From positions 1 to 55,809 of IMG/VR virus record IMGVR_UViG_3300003690_000041: a stretch of 55,809 nucleotides of DNA; one strand, given 5' to 3'. The DNA comes from a virus. Within the stretch, counting starts at the first letter, position 1. Every line of letters begins with the position of its first letter. Made by a program: the position numbers and the translations under genes. A model generated the notes under the pieces. It did not search any database. It was not told where the DNA came from and worked only from the letters and a program-made list of their open reading frames with translations. Positions 32,900 to 39,983 of this stretch are shown here, piece by piece.

Positions 32900-34345
32900 A
32901 TGGCAACAACATCAAACAACACGCAGACCGTGACTGTCCAAGCAGCAGCGAAGGAACTGGAAGAAGCCCTCAAGCTCCGTGCCCATGACCAGCAGAACAT
33001 CCTGTTTGAGGGGCCACGGATCATTCTCCCGGCTCATTACCGCAACAACCCCCTCGCTGCCGTGAAGGACATCGAAGAGTATTACGACCACCTGGAAGAC
33101 GATGTCGAGTCTCGCTTTACTGTGATCGGACACCCCTCGGACACCCTGAACGCCTTCACCAAAGGCATCGAGTCCACCTTCGGGACAATTACGGGATCGT
33201 CACACACCGTCAATACCCTGATCGGCCCGATGAAGATCCCCGGTCAGTCCCGGTCTATCCAGATCGGGTATGACGAGACCCTGACCGTCCCTTACGGGAA
33301 CATCAAAGTTCCGGGGCTTCCTGTCTCCCTCAACGTGAACGTGAAGGACAACCACGGCAACCCGATGGAAAGTATGCTACTGGTCCAGGCCAACTTCAAA
33401 GCCATCTACCAGCCTCTGGTGGACGACATTGAAACGAATACCCGCAAATGGCTCACCGAGAAGCCCATCTTCCTGCACAAAAGCATTGACTCTGCGTACA
33501 AGTTCCTCAACTTCTCCGGCTTCGATCCCGAAAGCATCATCTATTCCAGGAATGAACAGAAAGACCTGGATGCGCTGGTGTATGCCCTTATCAGGGACCA
33601 GAGTGGGTGGGAAGAAGAAGGTCTTCGGTTCCGTCGTACCATCCTGTTAACAGGCGAATACGGTGTTGGCAAGACGGCAGCAGCAGCTATCATCGCACAG
33701 ATGTGTCAGAAATATGGGAAGACATTCATTATGGTGCGTCCCGGCGACGACATCGTGATGGCCTTCAATGCAGCGATGACCTATCCTTCCTGTGTGGTCT
33801 TCTTCGAAGATGTGGACCAAGAACTCTCTGGTGCTCGCGATGAACGCGTCAATGCCATCCTCAACACCATTGACGGGGTGCTGTCGAAAGATGCAGAGGT
33901 GATGACTATTCTGACGACCAACCACCCTGATCGCATCCAGAAACCTATGATGCGATCAGGAAGGATCGACAGCGTGATCAAGCTGGGTAGCGTAGATGAC
34001 CGCGTGATGGGTGGGATCGTGGACTACCACTGCAAGAAAACGGATGACTCCATCAACATCGAAGACCTACTTCGCGTTGCTGACGGGTTCCCTCCTGCCT
34101 TCCTAGTGGAGATGTGCAAGCGTGCCAAGCTGTATGTGGGACGCGGTGGAATCATCAAGCAAGAGGATCTGGTCGATGCGATCAAGTCCCTGTACTCGCA
34201 ATACAAGATGATGCGTGCTGACGAAGTGGAGTTCACTTCACCCATCGACACCACCCTGAAGACGCTGGTGAAGGACACAGTGTCAGAGGTTGTCGAGAGC
34301 CAGTTCGAAGAGTTCGACTTCTTCGAAGCAGTCCGAGAGAATTAA
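32900..34345 (+). CDS. AAA+ ATPase (481 residues)
   Basis: ATG 32900 follows AAAGGAG. The N-terminal 230 residues are unique (IILPAHYRNNPLAAVKDIEE). Walker A GEYGVGKT near residue 253, Walker B CVVFFEDVD near 300, sensor 1 MTILTTNHPD near 337 and arginine finger/sensor 2 MMRSGRIDSV near 350 define a classical AAA+ module related to proteasome/FtsH/Bcs1-type ATPases. The C-terminus is acidic. Likely remodels protein-nucleic acid complexes early in infection. A 32-nt piece (33,577-33,608) also occurs in the lysis cassette. Confidence 0.85.
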   Translation: MATTSNNTQTVTVQAAAKELEEALKLRAHDQQNILFEGPRIILPAHYRNNPLAAVKDIEEYYDHLEDDVESRFTVIGHPSDTLNAFTKGIESTFGTITGSSHTVNTLIGPMKIPGQSRSIQIGYDETLTVPYGNIKVPGLPVSLNVNVKDNHGNPMESMLLVQANFKAIYQPLVDDIETNTRKWLTEKPIFLHKSIDSAYKFLNFSGFDPESIIYSRNEQKDLDALVYALIRDQSGWEEEGLRFRRTILLTGEYGVGKTAAAAIIAQMCQKYGKTFIMVRPGDDIVMAFNAAMTYPSCVVFFEDVDQELSGARDERVNAILNTIDGVLSKDAEVMTILTTNHPDRIQKPMMRSGRIDSVIKLGSVDDRVMGGIVDYHCKKTDDSINIEDLLRVADGFPPAFLVEMCKRAKLYVGRGGIIKQEDLVDAIKSLYSQYKMMRADEVEFTSPIDTTLKTLVKDTVSEVVESQFEEFDFFEAVREN

Positions 34346-34360
34346 ACCTCCACCACCACC

Positions 34361-34398
34361 GCCCCCCTGCCTATTCCCCTACGGGGCAGGGGGGCTTT
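34361..34398 (+). terminator. Terminator-like hairpin after the AAA+ gene
   Basis: GCCCCCCTGCC / GGCAGGGGGGC, 11 bp, then TTTAAG. A short U-run, so probably partial termination. Confidence 0.65.
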
Positions 34399-34422
34399 AA
34401 GCTCCCCACGAAAGGAGAAACA

Positions 34423-34599
34423 ATGAGATGCGTGAAGAAAGGAGACCTCGTAGAACGTGTCTCCAATGACAAAGCACACGCCATGGTGTCCACGGGAGGA
34501 TGGGCATATTGTCCAAAAAATAAATGGAAACGAAGGAGAGGCAATGGGAGAAGTAGTCCTGAAAAAAGAGGGAAGAGTCAGGTTCGTAAGGGGGAATAG
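34423..34599 (+). CDS. Early protein (58 residues)
   Basis: AAAGGAG then ATG. MRCVKKGDLVERVSNDKAHA, then GGWAYCPKNKWKRRRG: a small domain common in phage early regions (a KGD-x-VERV start and Y-C-PK-x-WK end). The tail is basic. Overlaps the next gene in another frame. Confidence 0.58.
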   Translation: MRCVKKGDLVERVSNDKAHAMVSTGGWAYCPKNKWKRRRGNGRSSPEKRGKSQVRKGE

Positions 34600-34720
34600 G
34601 TATCGGGTGTATGTCGGGGACGATATGGTATGGGAGATCCTTTTCTCTGGTCTCCCGGCATTCATGGAAGGGCTGAAAATATTCAGAGAACATGTTCTGA
34701 TGGAGGAACAAGATGGATAA
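34544..34720 (+). CDS. Early protein (58 residues)
   Basis: AAGGAG then ATG 34544. MGEVVLKKEGRVRFVRGNRY, then YVGDDMVWEILFSGLPAFME. An imperfect operator palindrome lies in its last codons (REHVL at 34,687). Unknown function. Confidence 0.58.
   Translation: MGEVVLKKEGRVRFVRGNRYRVYVGDDMVWEILFSGLPAFMEGLKIFREHVLMEEQDG
34687..34698. promoter_or_regulatory. Variant operator palindrome in a coding end
   Basis: AGAACATGTTCT core, flanked TCAG/CTGA with a two-base interruption; just ahead of the GGAGG site of the next gene. Confidence 0.55.
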
Positions 34721-34991
34721 AATACCTGCTGAAATTACCAAAGGAGAGATGTTCGTTTACAAGTGGCAAATGTCTATGCTCGGACACTTCTTCACCCTGC
34801 TGGCAAATGCTATGGCACGGGCAGATCCGGGTAACAGCGACAAGCTGATGCTTGCATACCCTGAAGAAATGGCAGCGATGATTCTCTTCAGGGAAGAAGA
34901 AGGATGGTGGCCTGATGCCTGTGTGCGTATCAAAGAAAGGATGGATTATGAGTACCCCAATGCAAAAAGAAGCCCTGAAAGAAGCGTTTGA
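34713..34991 (+). CDS. Early protein (92 residues)
   Basis: GGAGG then ATG. MDKIPAEITKGEMFVYKWQM; helical with a short hydrophobic stretch (MLGHFFTLLANAMA) and an acidic end. Unknown function; tightly packed with its neighbours. Confidence 0.6.
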   Translation: MDKIPAEITKGEMFVYKWQMSMLGHFFTLLANAMARADPGNSDKLMLAYPEEMAAMILFREEEGWWPDACVRIKERMDYEYPNAKRSPERSV

Positions 34992-35418
34992 TGTCCTTGG
35001 AGAACAAGGTGACAACGAATCCATGGCTGCTATTGTCAAGCTCAGAATCATATTTAACAAAACACTGGACCAACCAGAGCGTACGAACATAGCCATCACA
35101 GCTTTTCAAAGCCTGCAAGAAGACAATATCCTGGAAAATCACGGTATTCACGATGTCGATGTAGTGATACCGGACGGATGGGGAAAGAAAGAGTATGTCA
35201 TCTGTGGTGGCTGTGACGAAAGGATGGAAGAATCCAGCGCATATTATTCTGAACGTGGAGACGAATACTATTGCGGAAACTGCTATGCTGAATACTACAC
35301 CTCCTGCGATGCTTGCGGGGATGAGTTAGACCGCGACAATGATGTTCACTACGTAGGAGAGAAAGAACTTTGTGAGTCATGCTACGAAGACAAAAAGGAG
35401 GAAGCACCATGGCTCTGA
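34948..35418 (+). CDS. Zinc-finger protein with four CxxC pairs (156 residues)
   Basis: The N-terminal 85 residues are helical (MSTPMQKEALKEAFDVLGEQ). The C-terminus carries ICGGCDERM, YYCGNCYAEY, SCDACGDEL and LCESCYEDK, which would bind two zinc ions in a LIM-like treble-clef arrangement. Phage-encoded fingers of this sort often target host transcription or nucleases. Start chosen at MSTP (34948); the end overlaps the next gene. Confidence 0.7.
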   Translation: MSTPMQKEALKEAFDVLGEQGDNESMAAIVKLRIIFNKTLDQPERTNIAITAFQSLQEDNILENHGIHDVDVVIPDGWGKKEYVICGGCDERMEESSAYYSERGDEYYCGNCYAEYYTSCDACGDELDRDNDVHYVGEKELCESCYEDKKEEAPWL

Positions 35419-35771
35419 CACAAGGAGACCTCGACCATTTCATTGGCACCACACAGTGGTTCAAGCATTTTCTCGGATATCTATACACCGAAGGCGTCCG
35501 GCACGTAGCAGAGGAGGGAGAGGCTTATTGGCTGCTGGACGCCATCTTTTCGTGGCAGACCCCTACGCTCAAGAGCTACGAGCATCAGTTCTGGAGCCTT
35601 ACAGTGACCCTTGAGGACGAAACAAGGAATGCCACGCTTCAATGTGTGTCTGACACCCTTCCATATGGGGAAATTTTAGCGACACAAGAGATAGGATACA
35701 CAGATTTCCCTATGGACCACATTGAACTGTGGTTCGCCAACAACGTGCTGTATTTACCTTCGGAACATTGA
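35409..35771 (+). CDS. DUF6876-like protein (120 residues)
   Basis: ATG 35409 after AGGAGGAAGCACC. FIGTTQWFKHFLGYLYTEGV, then EGEAYWLLDAIFSWQ, QFWSLTV and YTDFPMDHIELWFANNVLY-LPSEH are the signatures I associate with DUF6876. Found in phages and plasmids; function unknown. Confidence 0.7.
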   Translation: MALTQGDLDHFIGTTQWFKHFLGYLYTEGVRHVAEEGEAYWLLDAIFSWQTPTLKSYEHQFWSLTVTLEDETRNATLQCVSDTLPYGEILATQEIGYTDFPMDHIELWFANNVLYLPSEH

Positions 35772-35820
35772 TATGATCACCGAATACTTCATCCAAATCA
35801 ATACAAGAGGATACCTCGCA

Positions 35821-36003
35821 ATGACATGCTGTATTTGTGAAGAAGAGATCGAAGTGGAACCCCTGTCGGGGTGGAGTGAAGGATACAACGCCGACCCAGT
35901 GGTGCCTGAAGGTAGGTGCTGTAACAACTGCGACGCAGACGTGGTAGTGCCAGAGAGGATGCGCCGTGTTATGCAAGGCAAGCCACAGCGCACACACCTG
36001 TAA
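35821..36003 (+). CDS. Small zinc-binding protein (60 residues)
   Basis: MTCCICEEEIEVEPLSGWSE, then GRCCNNCDADVVVPERM. The two CC-x-C pairs and the GRCCN-x-C centre recur in many phage small proteins. Start chosen at MTCC behind AGAGG; an earlier start at 35,774 is possible. Function unknown. Confidence 0.65.
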   Translation: MTCCICEEEIEVEPLSGWSEGYNADPVVPEGRCCNNCDADVVVPERMRRVMQGKPQRTHL

Positions 36004-36011
36004 AGGAGGAG

Positions 36012-36215
36012 ATGATGGTGGAAGCAAAGAAGGGACTGAAAGAAGCTGTTGACTTCGTGCATGAGCAAAAAGATTCTGTGGAAATCACACAGGACGCGAA
36101 GGGAAACTACAAGTTCATCGTCAAAGCATACTTCAACCCAGACCAAGAAAAGGAGACCCTGCTCAGAGTGAAACGAATCATGAAATCGCTGAACAAAGAC
36201 TTCAGCAACATGTAA
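36012..36215 (+). CDS. Early protein (67 residues)
   Basis: AAGGAGG then ATGATG. MMVEAKKGLKEAVDFVHEQK, beta-type middle (EITQDAKGNYKFIVKAYFNP) and a basic helical end. Unknown function. Confidence 0.6.
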   Translation: MMVEAKKGLKEAVDFVHEQKDSVEITQDAKGNYKFIVKAYFNPDQEKETLLRVKRIMKSLNKDFSNM

Positions 36216-36248
36216 TGCGCATACATATGCGCATAGGAGACAGACATC

Positions 36249-36623
36249 ATGTATGAAGAAGACACCTTAATAGCCAAAGAAGAAGTCATTGATATGATGA
36301 AAAGTAAACACTTAAACTCCTGGCTTTTGATAGGTGCTGGACCCGATGGAACAGCACACGCCATCTACGGAGACAGGAGGTCGATTGCCTACTCTTTCAT
36401 CAAATCATTATCCATCATTCCCGGACTACAGGAACTGCTGGAAAAGGCATTGGAGGCTGCTATGGAGACAATAAAAGAATGCGGTTCCCTCATGGAGGTA
36501 AACGAGCAGGAGCAGGAAGGCCTAATCCGTGGAATGAAAGACTTCACAAAATCACACTTAGAGTCCCAGAAAGGATTTATAACAGACTGGTCAAGCGTGC
36601 AGAGTCCAAAGGGCAAGGACTGA
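36249..36623 (+). CDS. Early protein (124 residues), overlapped at its end
   Basis: MYEEDTLIAKEEVIDMMKSK, then SWLLIGAGPDGTAHAIYGDR and FIKSLSIIPGLQELLEKALE. The last 48 codons overlap the 63-residue RHH-like gene in another frame, so the C-terminus may not be under selection. Possibly translation continues into that gene through a frameshift. Confidence 0.5.
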   Translation: MYEEDTLIAKEEVIDMMKSKHLNSWLLIGAGPDGTAHAIYGDRRSIAYSFIKSLSIIPGLQELLEKALEAAMETIKECGSLMEVNEQEQEGLIRGMKDFTKSHLESQKGFITDWSSVQSPKGKD

Positions 36624-36670
36624 GCTACACCGTAGTAGAAATACTGAATCGTATCTCAAAATTCCTATAA
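36479..36670 (+). CDS. Small DNA-binding protein, ribbon-helix-helix-like (63 residues)
   Basis: HGGKRAGAGRPNPWNERLHK, then ITLRVPERIYNRLVKRAES and LSYTVVEILNRISKFL. The GGKRAGAGRP start and I-x-LRVPE pattern is typical of RHH regulators of phages and plasmids. Starts at ATG 36479, nested in the end of the preceding frame. Likely an early transcriptional regulator. Confidence 0.68.
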   Translation: MRFPHGGKRAGAGRPNPWNERLHKITLRVPERIYNRLVKRAESKGQGLSYTVVEILNRISKFL

Positions 36671-36683
36671 GGAGACAAAAAAG

Positions 36684-37208
36684 ATGACAGCATCAAAAGA
36701 TGAAAGACCAAAAAACTACACCTTCTTCGGTGGTGTACGTGTTCCTGTCCCGAAATGGTTGGCTGTGGACCTCGCTGTTGCACGCCAATATTCAAACATG
36801 ACCCGTCCACAGGTCTGTAATATGATCAATGACGCCAATGGAAGACATCCGACTAATGGGGCACTCTCTTCTATCGAAAGCGGTAAGACGAAAAAGATAG
36901 GGAAATTGCTGTTGAACGGAGTGATTCAGTTCATCGCCAACTTTGGCCCCCCTAAATTGGCGGAAAATGTAGACAAATATGAGGATGCTGATGTCGTCAA
37001 AGTGAAGAAGTATGAAGCCTTCGCTGAAATTGAGACGCTCGAAAAAAAAGTCAATGAATCTGAAGATCGGCTGGACAGGATGTTCGCTGCTTTTGAAGAC
37101 CTGGATGCCGACGAACAACAGATCATATGCACTCTGACAGAAAGACTTGCAAAGGCCAGCAAGGTGTCTGCTGCTGTCCAAGAGTTCACGGAGAAACACA
37201 CGGCATAA
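36684..37208 (+). CDS. DNA-binding protein with XRE-like HTH and coiled coil (174 residues)
   Basis: Residues 20-75: VARQYSNMTRPQVCNMINDA, then GALSSIESGKTKKIGKLLLN read as an XRE-type helix-turn-helix (recognition region ALSSIESGK). The C-terminus is helical with a heptad stretch (EIETLEKKVNESEDRLDRMF). It lies immediately upstream of the 18-bp repeats, making it the best candidate to bind them. Function otherwise unknown. Confidence 0.62.
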   Translation: MTASKDERPKNYTFFGGVRVPVPKWLAVDLAVARQYSNMTRPQVCNMINDANGRHPTNGALSSIESGKTKKIGKLLLNGVIQFIANFGPPKLAENVDKYEDADVVKVKKYEAFAEIETLEKKVNESEDRLDRMFAAFEDLDADEQQIICTLTERLAKASKVSAAVQEFTEKHTA

Positions 37209-37220
37209 CCGTGTATATTA

Positions 37221-37282
37221 TGAGACCCATATCGTGTGTGTGAACCGTTATGCCTATGAGACCCAGACTGTTCATGTGAAAA
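37221..37282. repeat. First block of 18-bp iterons (4 units)
   Basis: TGAGACCC at 37,221, TGTGAACC at 37,239, TGAGACCC at 37,257 and TGTGAAAA at 37,275: exactly 18 bp apart, same class as the large array at 37,740. Confidence 0.8.
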
Positions 37283-37288
37283 TAATCC

Positions 37289-37318
37289 TTGACATGGAGG
37301 TCCATGTGTGTGTATCAT
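37289..37318 (+). promoter_or_regulatory. Promoter of the small RNA
   Basis: TTGACA, spacer 18, TATCAT; predicted start about 37,325, directly after the first iteron block. Confidence 0.75.
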
Positions 37319-37324
37319 GAAGCA

Positions 37325-37440
37325 CACTAAAAAATAGGTTGCCGATAAACTTGATATTATATATCTTTAATATCGCAGAATTAAGAGCCAATAGTAAAAA
37401 GGGTGTCAAGTCCCTTCGGCAACTATTGGCTCTTTTTCTG
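37325..37440 (+). ncRNA. Small structured RNA or attenuator leader (~115 nt)
   Basis: Own promoter and a strong terminator: AAGAGCCAATAGT (37,383-37,395) pairs 13 bp with ACTATTGGCTCTT (37,422-37,434) ahead of a U-run. An inner hairpin AAGGG/CCCTT sits in the loop. Upstream GTTGCCG (37,338-37,344) and ACTTGA (37,349-37,354) are complementary to CGGCAAC and TCAAGT in and beside that loop, so a pseudoknot or antiterminator is possible. A further small stem GATATT/AATATC lies between. A ribosome site and the 37-codon gene follow at once, so it could be a stand-alone sRNA or a regulator of that gene. Confidence 0.72.
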
Positions 37441-37457
37441 TTTCATAAGGAGGAACT

Positions 37458-37571
37458 GTGGCTCTCCTCAATAAAAACGCCACCGTATCGGCTACGTTAC
37501 AGCGCCTTGACCCTCGATGGGTCTCGCCTAATACCACGGGGGGGGATATGCGCATGTACCATGAAGTCTAA
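37458..37571 (+). CDS. Small GTG-start protein after the attenuator (37 residues)
   Basis: ATAAGGAGG 5 nt before GTG 37458. MALLNKNATVSATLQRLDPR then WVSPNTTGGDMRMYHEV. It lies between the terminator hairpin and another terminator at 37,658, so it would be expressed only when the first is read through. No family recognised. Confidence 0.45.
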   Translation: MALLNKNATVSATLQRLDPRWVSPNTTGGDMRMYHEV

Positions 37572-37657
37572 CATGTACAACATTTACCTCTTCCTGCAAT
37601 TAATGGATAGCGAAGCAGGGATAGCGAAGCGTGGGGTACATGTACCATGAGTAAGAC

Positions 37658-37690
37658 GGTAAGGGAAGAAAAGTATTTCCTTACCTTTTT
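37658..37690 (+). terminator. Intrinsic terminator
   Basis: GGTAAGGGAA / TTTCCTTACC (10 bp with one G-U) followed by TTTTT. Confidence 0.82.
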
Positions 37691-37739
37691 ACATGAAAAA
37701 AATTAGGTCGGTTCTGAGAAAAGAAAACCGTTCTCCTAA

Positions 37740-38163
37740 TGAGACCCACCCTTTACATGTGAACCATTTTACTCATGAGACCCGTCATTTTTATGTGAAC
37801 CATCTTACTTACCAACCCAACCTCAGGTGTGAACCATAGCCTTTATGTGAACCATATGCCTTATGAGACCCGTCATTTTTATGTGAACCATTTTACCTAT
37901 GTGAACCATAGCCTTTATGTGAACCATAAATCTCTTGAGACCCGTCACATAAATGTGAACCTTTTGCCCAACGTGAACCGAAGCTTGAATGAGTCCCAGA
38001 GCCAGCATGTGAACCGTCAAACAAGTGAGAACCAAAGTGTGTGTGTGCTTAACCGTTAAGCATTATGTGACCCAGAGGTATCATGTGAACCATACTCATC
38101 TTGATACCTATATTTATTATGTGAGCCAGTAACCGTTTGAGAACCAGTTATCGAATGCGTTTT
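37740..38163. repeat. 18-bp iteron-like array (about 23 units)
   Basis: Units TGTGAACC or TGAGACCC (variants TGAGAACC, TGAGTCCC, TGTGACCC, TGTGAGCC) start at 37,740, 37,758, 37,776, 37,794, then after a 16-bp step at 37,810 and every 18 bp to 38,026; after a disturbed stretch at 38,044-38,062 (inverted repeat GCTTAAC-c-GTTAAGC) they resume at 38,066, 38,084, 38,102, 38,120, 38,138. Unit = 8-10 conserved plus 8 free bases. Ends at an operator palindrome. Candidate replication origin or partition/regulatory site. Not a CRISPR array: no long repeat or spacers of proper length. Confidence 0.88.
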
Positions 38164-38165
38164 CC

Positions 38166-38179
38166 CAGAACATGTTCTG
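38166..38179. promoter_or_regulatory. Operator palindrome after the array
   Basis: CAGAACATGTTCTG followed by AAAGGAGAAAGAC and ATG, nearly the same junction as at 32,451. Confidence 0.75.
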
Positions 38180-38192
38180 AAAGGAGAAAGAC

Positions 38193-39032
38193 ATGCAAGA
38201 GAAAGAGATCAGGCTGATAATAGACAGCTTCTATTCCATCCAGCACCTGCGCATAGAAATAGGCAACAGAATGAAGATGCTGGTGCGAGACTACCCAGAA
38301 GAAGTAACGGAAGAAAAAGCAGGTGAGTTACACGAAATGATCAGTGGCAACCTGATTCGTACAGAAAAAGAGATAGAGAAAAGGGTGCGTGCTTTTATCA
38401 AACCACTACCCCTCTACCAACTGTGGCTCAAGCCACACGTAAAAGGGATAGCTGAATTGCTGGGTGGTGCCCTCATTGCTGCCATTGAAGACATCGGTAA
38501 ATTTGACACGGTGTCCAAGCTGTGGATATATTGTGGCATAGGGCTAAAGCCTGCCCTGGACAAAGAAGGTAACCCATTACTCGATGGGGATGGCAACATC
38601 CTATATGAGATACAGCGCAAGAAGAAAGGAGAAAAGATAAACTACTCCCCTTTCCTGAAAACCCTGTGCTGGAAGATAGGGGAATCATTCGTGAAGACAG
38701 GGACGCGTGGGTTCTACGGGGATATGTATAAGAAATACAAAGAAAGGGAGACAAGGAAACAAGCAAGAGCAGGTGTTCAGATCGTTGCTGAAGGGGATGC
38801 ACAAAAGCTCAGGAAGGAGGGGAAGAAAGCAATAGGTAAGGCACACATACATAACAGGGCCAGGAGAAAGGCTGTTAAACTGTTCCTGAGCCACCTATGG
38901 GAGGTATGGAGAGAGATAGAAGGGTTGCCCACGCGTGTCCCCTATGTGATAGAGCATCAGCCTGACACGGGAGTGACACATCATTACATTGATCCACCGG
39001 GGTGGCATCTGGAAAAAGATAAGGGAGACTAA
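38193..39032 (+). CDS. IS110-family transposase_20-like helix-hairpin-helix protein (279 residues)
   Basis: Residues 85-120: LKPHVKGIAELLGGALIAAI, then EDIGKFDTVSKLWIYCGIGL, the helix-hairpin-helix pattern of the Transposase_20 (IS110/IS116/IS902) C-terminal domain. Further on, SPFLKTLCWKIGESFVKTG, FYGDMYKKYKERE and HNRARRKAVKLFLSHLWEVW keep the order of that family. The N-terminal DEDD RuvC half is missing and the usual Q/K-SG serine loop is not seen, so it is probably a DNA-binding relic or domesticated protein rather than an active recombinase. It follows the iteron array and an operator. Confidence 0.72.
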   Translation: MQEKEIRLIIDSFYSIQHLRIEIGNRMKMLVRDYPEEVTEEKAGELHEMISGNLIRTEKEIEKRVRAFIKPLPLYQLWLKPHVKGIAELLGGALIAAIEDIGKFDTVSKLWIYCGIGLKPALDKEGNPLLDGDGNILYEIQRKKKGEKINYSPFLKTLCWKIGESFVKTGTRGFYGDMYKKYKERETRKQARAGVQIVAEGDAQKLRKEGKKAIGKAHIHNRARRKAVKLFLSHLWEVWREIEGLPTRVPYVIEHQPDTGVTHHYIDPPGWHLEKDKGD

Positions 39033-39066
39033 AAATGGCAGGGACATAGGCAGAACTTCCTGCTAA

Positions 39067-39098
39067 TGACAGCTTGAAGAAAATTCTGTCAGTTTTTA
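39067..39098 (+). terminator. Intrinsic terminator after the IS110-like gene
   Basis: TGACAG / CTGTCA stem with GTTTTTATT after it. A second AT-rich dyad (ATTTTTC/GAAAAAT) follows at about 39,120. Confidence 0.7.
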
Positions 39099-39198
39099 TT
39101 CCGGTCTGTCACCAGTTGCATTTTTCTTAGAAAAATCTTGCGTTATACGTCCTCACTCAAACCCATTCGGTTTTATGCAATCAACCAAGGAGAGAGCA

Positions 39199-39462
39199 AT
39201 GGAAAACGTCATGAGCTACGATGAAGCGTTAGAGAAATATAGGAGAGGTGCTGGAACGATGATCACTGGTCCAAACGTCAGTCTGAAAGAATGGGCGCGT
39301 ATCGTGGACGTTAAATTGTCCTTTGCCTACGAGTTGTCCCGACACAACCGCATCGAGGGGATGTTCCGGGTGGGAAAGTTCATCCGGGTGAATTTGCCTG
39401 CTTTTTTTGCAGCAAAAGGCATTGAGCCATGGAATGACACAGCAGAGGAGCTTACCGAATGA
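39199..39462 (+). CDS. Excisionase / MerR-like HTH protein (87 residues)
   Basis: ATG 39199 behind AAGGAG. SLKEWARIVDVKLSFAYELS, then RHNRIEGMFRVGKFIRVNLP and AFFAAKG match the HTH_17 (excisionase-type) fold: SVKE-A..LGVS...Y.....I...RVG..IRI....F. Such proteins bind DNA in early regulation or in excision. ATGA overlap with the next gene. Confidence 0.72.
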   Translation: MENVMSYDEALEKYRRGAGTMITGPNVSLKEWARIVDVKLSFAYELSRHNRIEGMFRVGKFIRVNLPAFFAAKGIEPWNDTAEELTE

Positions 39463-39953
39463 AAGAATACATCATCACCTCAACAGAAGAGACGGAAGAT
39501 GTGAGCGTCACGGTGAAGAGGAAGGACGAAGACGGACACGCCGTCCTATATGATATGCCTCACATCATATACCATTCACCCACTGGGCTGGAGTATGGAT
39601 ACGGGGGGTCAGGACCAGCAGACCTCGCCCTGTCTATCCTGGCAGACTTCTTTGAAGAAGAGCCACCGCGTCGCACACACAGTAAGTTCTACGACTTCAA
39701 CCCTCGGTGGATAGAATGTCAGGTGTGCGAAGGGCGTGGCTCTACCAGAGCATCTGCGACTTCGACTACTGAGACCTGCTCTGACTGTGATGGAGAGGGA
39801 GGAAGGAGCAAGTCCTGGTATTGCTGGATCAACCACCAGGATTTCAAGTGGGACTTCATCGCAAAGATGGACAGAAATGAAGGGTTCGTCATCAAGGACA
39901 CCGATATCAAACAGTGGCTTTCTACGCGCGTGAGCGAGAAAACTGTTTCTTGA
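39459..39953 (+). CDS. DUF6166-like protein with DnaJ-type zinc motifs (164 residues)
   Basis: The segment TGLEYGYGGSGPADLALSIL is the signature I associate with DUF6166. It is followed by CQVCEGRG and CSDCDGEGG, two CxxCxGxG repeats of the DnaJ cysteine-rich type, and a basic aromatic end. The combination in one chain is unusual. Its stop lies within the -35 box of the following promoter. Confidence 0.7.
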   Translation: MKEYIITSTEETEDVSVTVKRKDEDGHAVLYDMPHIIYHSPTGLEYGYGGSGPADLALSILADFFEEEPPRRTHSKFYDFNPRWIECQVCEGRGSTRASATSTTETCSDCDGEGGRSKSWYCWINHQDFKWDFIAKMDRNEGFVIKDTDIKQWLSTRVSEKTVS

Positions 39954-39978
39954 CAACGGGAAATGTATTTCGTATATT
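39950..39978 (+). promoter_or_regulatory. Promoter for the methyltransferase gene
   Basis: TTGACA, spacer 17, TATATT, the same pair of boxes and spacing as at 28,570. Predicted start about 39,985, at or next to the ATG. Confidence 0.8.
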
Positions 39979-39983
39979 GGGGT

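Noticed and set aside
37829-38059. Plus-strand frame with hexapeptide repeats (VNH..Y / ETRH.Y)
   Set aside because: It results from the 18-bp period being a multiple of three; a 16-bp step and later slips break the frame, so the DNA repeat is the real signal.
37740-38163. CRISPR array
   Set aside because: Conserved part only 8-10 bp and gaps of 8 bp; no cas genes.
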